Below the pieces are notes generated by a model that did not search any database, had not been told where the DNA came from, and saw nothing but the letters and a program-made list of their open reading frames with translations. Of a stretch of 62,140 bases of DNA, positions 62,093-62,140 are shown one piece after another (within the stretch, counting starts at the first letter, position 1; every line of letters begins with the position of its first letter). The position numbers and the translations under genes were made by a program. This DNA comes from Geothermobacter hydrogeniphilus (lineage in GTDB: Bacteria > Desulfobacterota > Desulfuromonadia > Desulfuromonadales > Geothermobacteraceae), in assembly GCF_002898515.1 (NCBI RefSeq), contig NZ_PPFX01000025.1:1-62140 (forward strand), read 5' to 3'.

Positions 62093-62140
62093 TGCTAACC
62101 TAAAATTGACCAGCAAACAGGGGTTGTGCTAACCGAAAAT
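62093..62140. mobile_element. Putative IS21-type insertion sequence end
   Basis: TGCTAACCTAAAAT (62093-62106) is repeated with one mismatch as TGCTAACCGAAAAT (62127-62140), 34 bp apart; the first copy continues into TTGACCAGCAAAC. Multiple direct copies of such a motif at a terminus beginning with TG are typical of IS21-family ends. The element would extend to the right, outside the window. Target duplication and transposase cannot be seen. Confidence 0.55.

Larger units (their letters stand above)
41323..62140. mobile_element. Genomic island with recombinase module and defence genes (right end not in window)
   Basis: From about 41323 base composition becomes more A/T-rich and the gene content changes to recombinases, phage-type regulators and large helicases. 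The left boundary coincides with a truncated azlC-like gene. The order is recombinase trio, unknown gene, repressor-like gene, helicase pair, macro/DUF4145-like gene, broken SNF2 helicase and a putative IS end. The right boundary and attachment repeats are outside the window, so element length and exact left end are inferred. Confidence 0.65.

Noticed and set aside
1-62140. CRISPR arrays, tRNA and rRNA genes
   Set aside because: No regularly spaced repeats of CRISPR type and no cloverleaf or rRNA-like stretch were seen on reading; a covariance-model scan was not possible.

Overview
The window looks like chromosome of an anaerobic, metal-respiring member of the Desulfuromonadales/Geobacterales. 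The grounds are very large secreted multiheme c-type cytochromes, sigma-54 (NtrC-type) regulation, class III ribonucleotide reductase, a full branched-chain amino acid ABC operon and a 2-hydroxyacyl-CoA dehydratase-type protein. The genus cannot be fixed from sequence reading alone. No rRNA, tRNA or CRISPR array was seen.

Layout. (1) 1-15.2 kb, minus strand: a secreted-protein operon, in transcription order an NHL/FnIII/PEGA/FG-GAP protein, a tetraheme cytochrome resembling the OmcE nanowire family, a 2738-residue cytochrome with about 71 CXnCH motifs, and a FnIII plus jelly-roll-like protein that runs off the left edge. A GG-N10-GC (-24/-12) promoter and a perfect palindrome precede it. (2) 15.2-20.4 kb, minus: murI, a GerMN-domain gene, a conserved hypothetical gene, a histidine kinase with a CFICH haem motif in its sensor domain, and an NtrC-type regulator, closed by a terminator just before the cytochrome operon. 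The natural reading is a redox/haem-sensing two-component pair driving the sigma-54 promoter next to it. (3) 20.5-22.8 kb, plus: a two-TM protein, a 2-hydroxyacyl-CoA dehydratase D-like protein, an anchored diheme cytochrome, and a 36-residue membrane miniprotein with its own sigma-54 promoter and terminator. (4) 22.8-26.6 kb: class III ribonucleotide reductase (nrdD, a separately encoded glycyl-radical polypeptide, nrdG2) behind two NrdR-box-like sites, then nikR. (5) 26.6-31.2 kb: a Cache/PAS histidine kinase, a mini-MshEN-like protein and a diguanylate cyclase. (6) 31.4-41.3 kb: livK-livH-livM-livG-livF, two DMT/EamA transporters, a small zinc-ribbon protein and a polar amino acid ABC operon.

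From about 41.32 kb to the right edge lies a more A/T-rich genomic island. It appears to have entered an azlC-like gene, leaving a 22-codon stub. It opens with a three-gene recombinase module (HTH protein, degenerate tyrosine-recombinase-like protein, large tyrosine recombinase). Then come an unknown gene tail to tail with it, a two-HTH repressor-like regulator, and a two-gene unit of a giant DEAD-like/DUF1998 helicase plus a 1157-residue partner that resembles Druantia type III (DruE/DruH). A macro-like/DUF4145-like protein and the C-terminal half of a SNF2 helicase follow. The helicase gene is cut at its 5' side next to what looks like the end of an IS21-type insertion sequence at the edge of the window.

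Limits: domain and family calls come from reading motifs, not from profile searches; promoter and operator calls are pattern matches.
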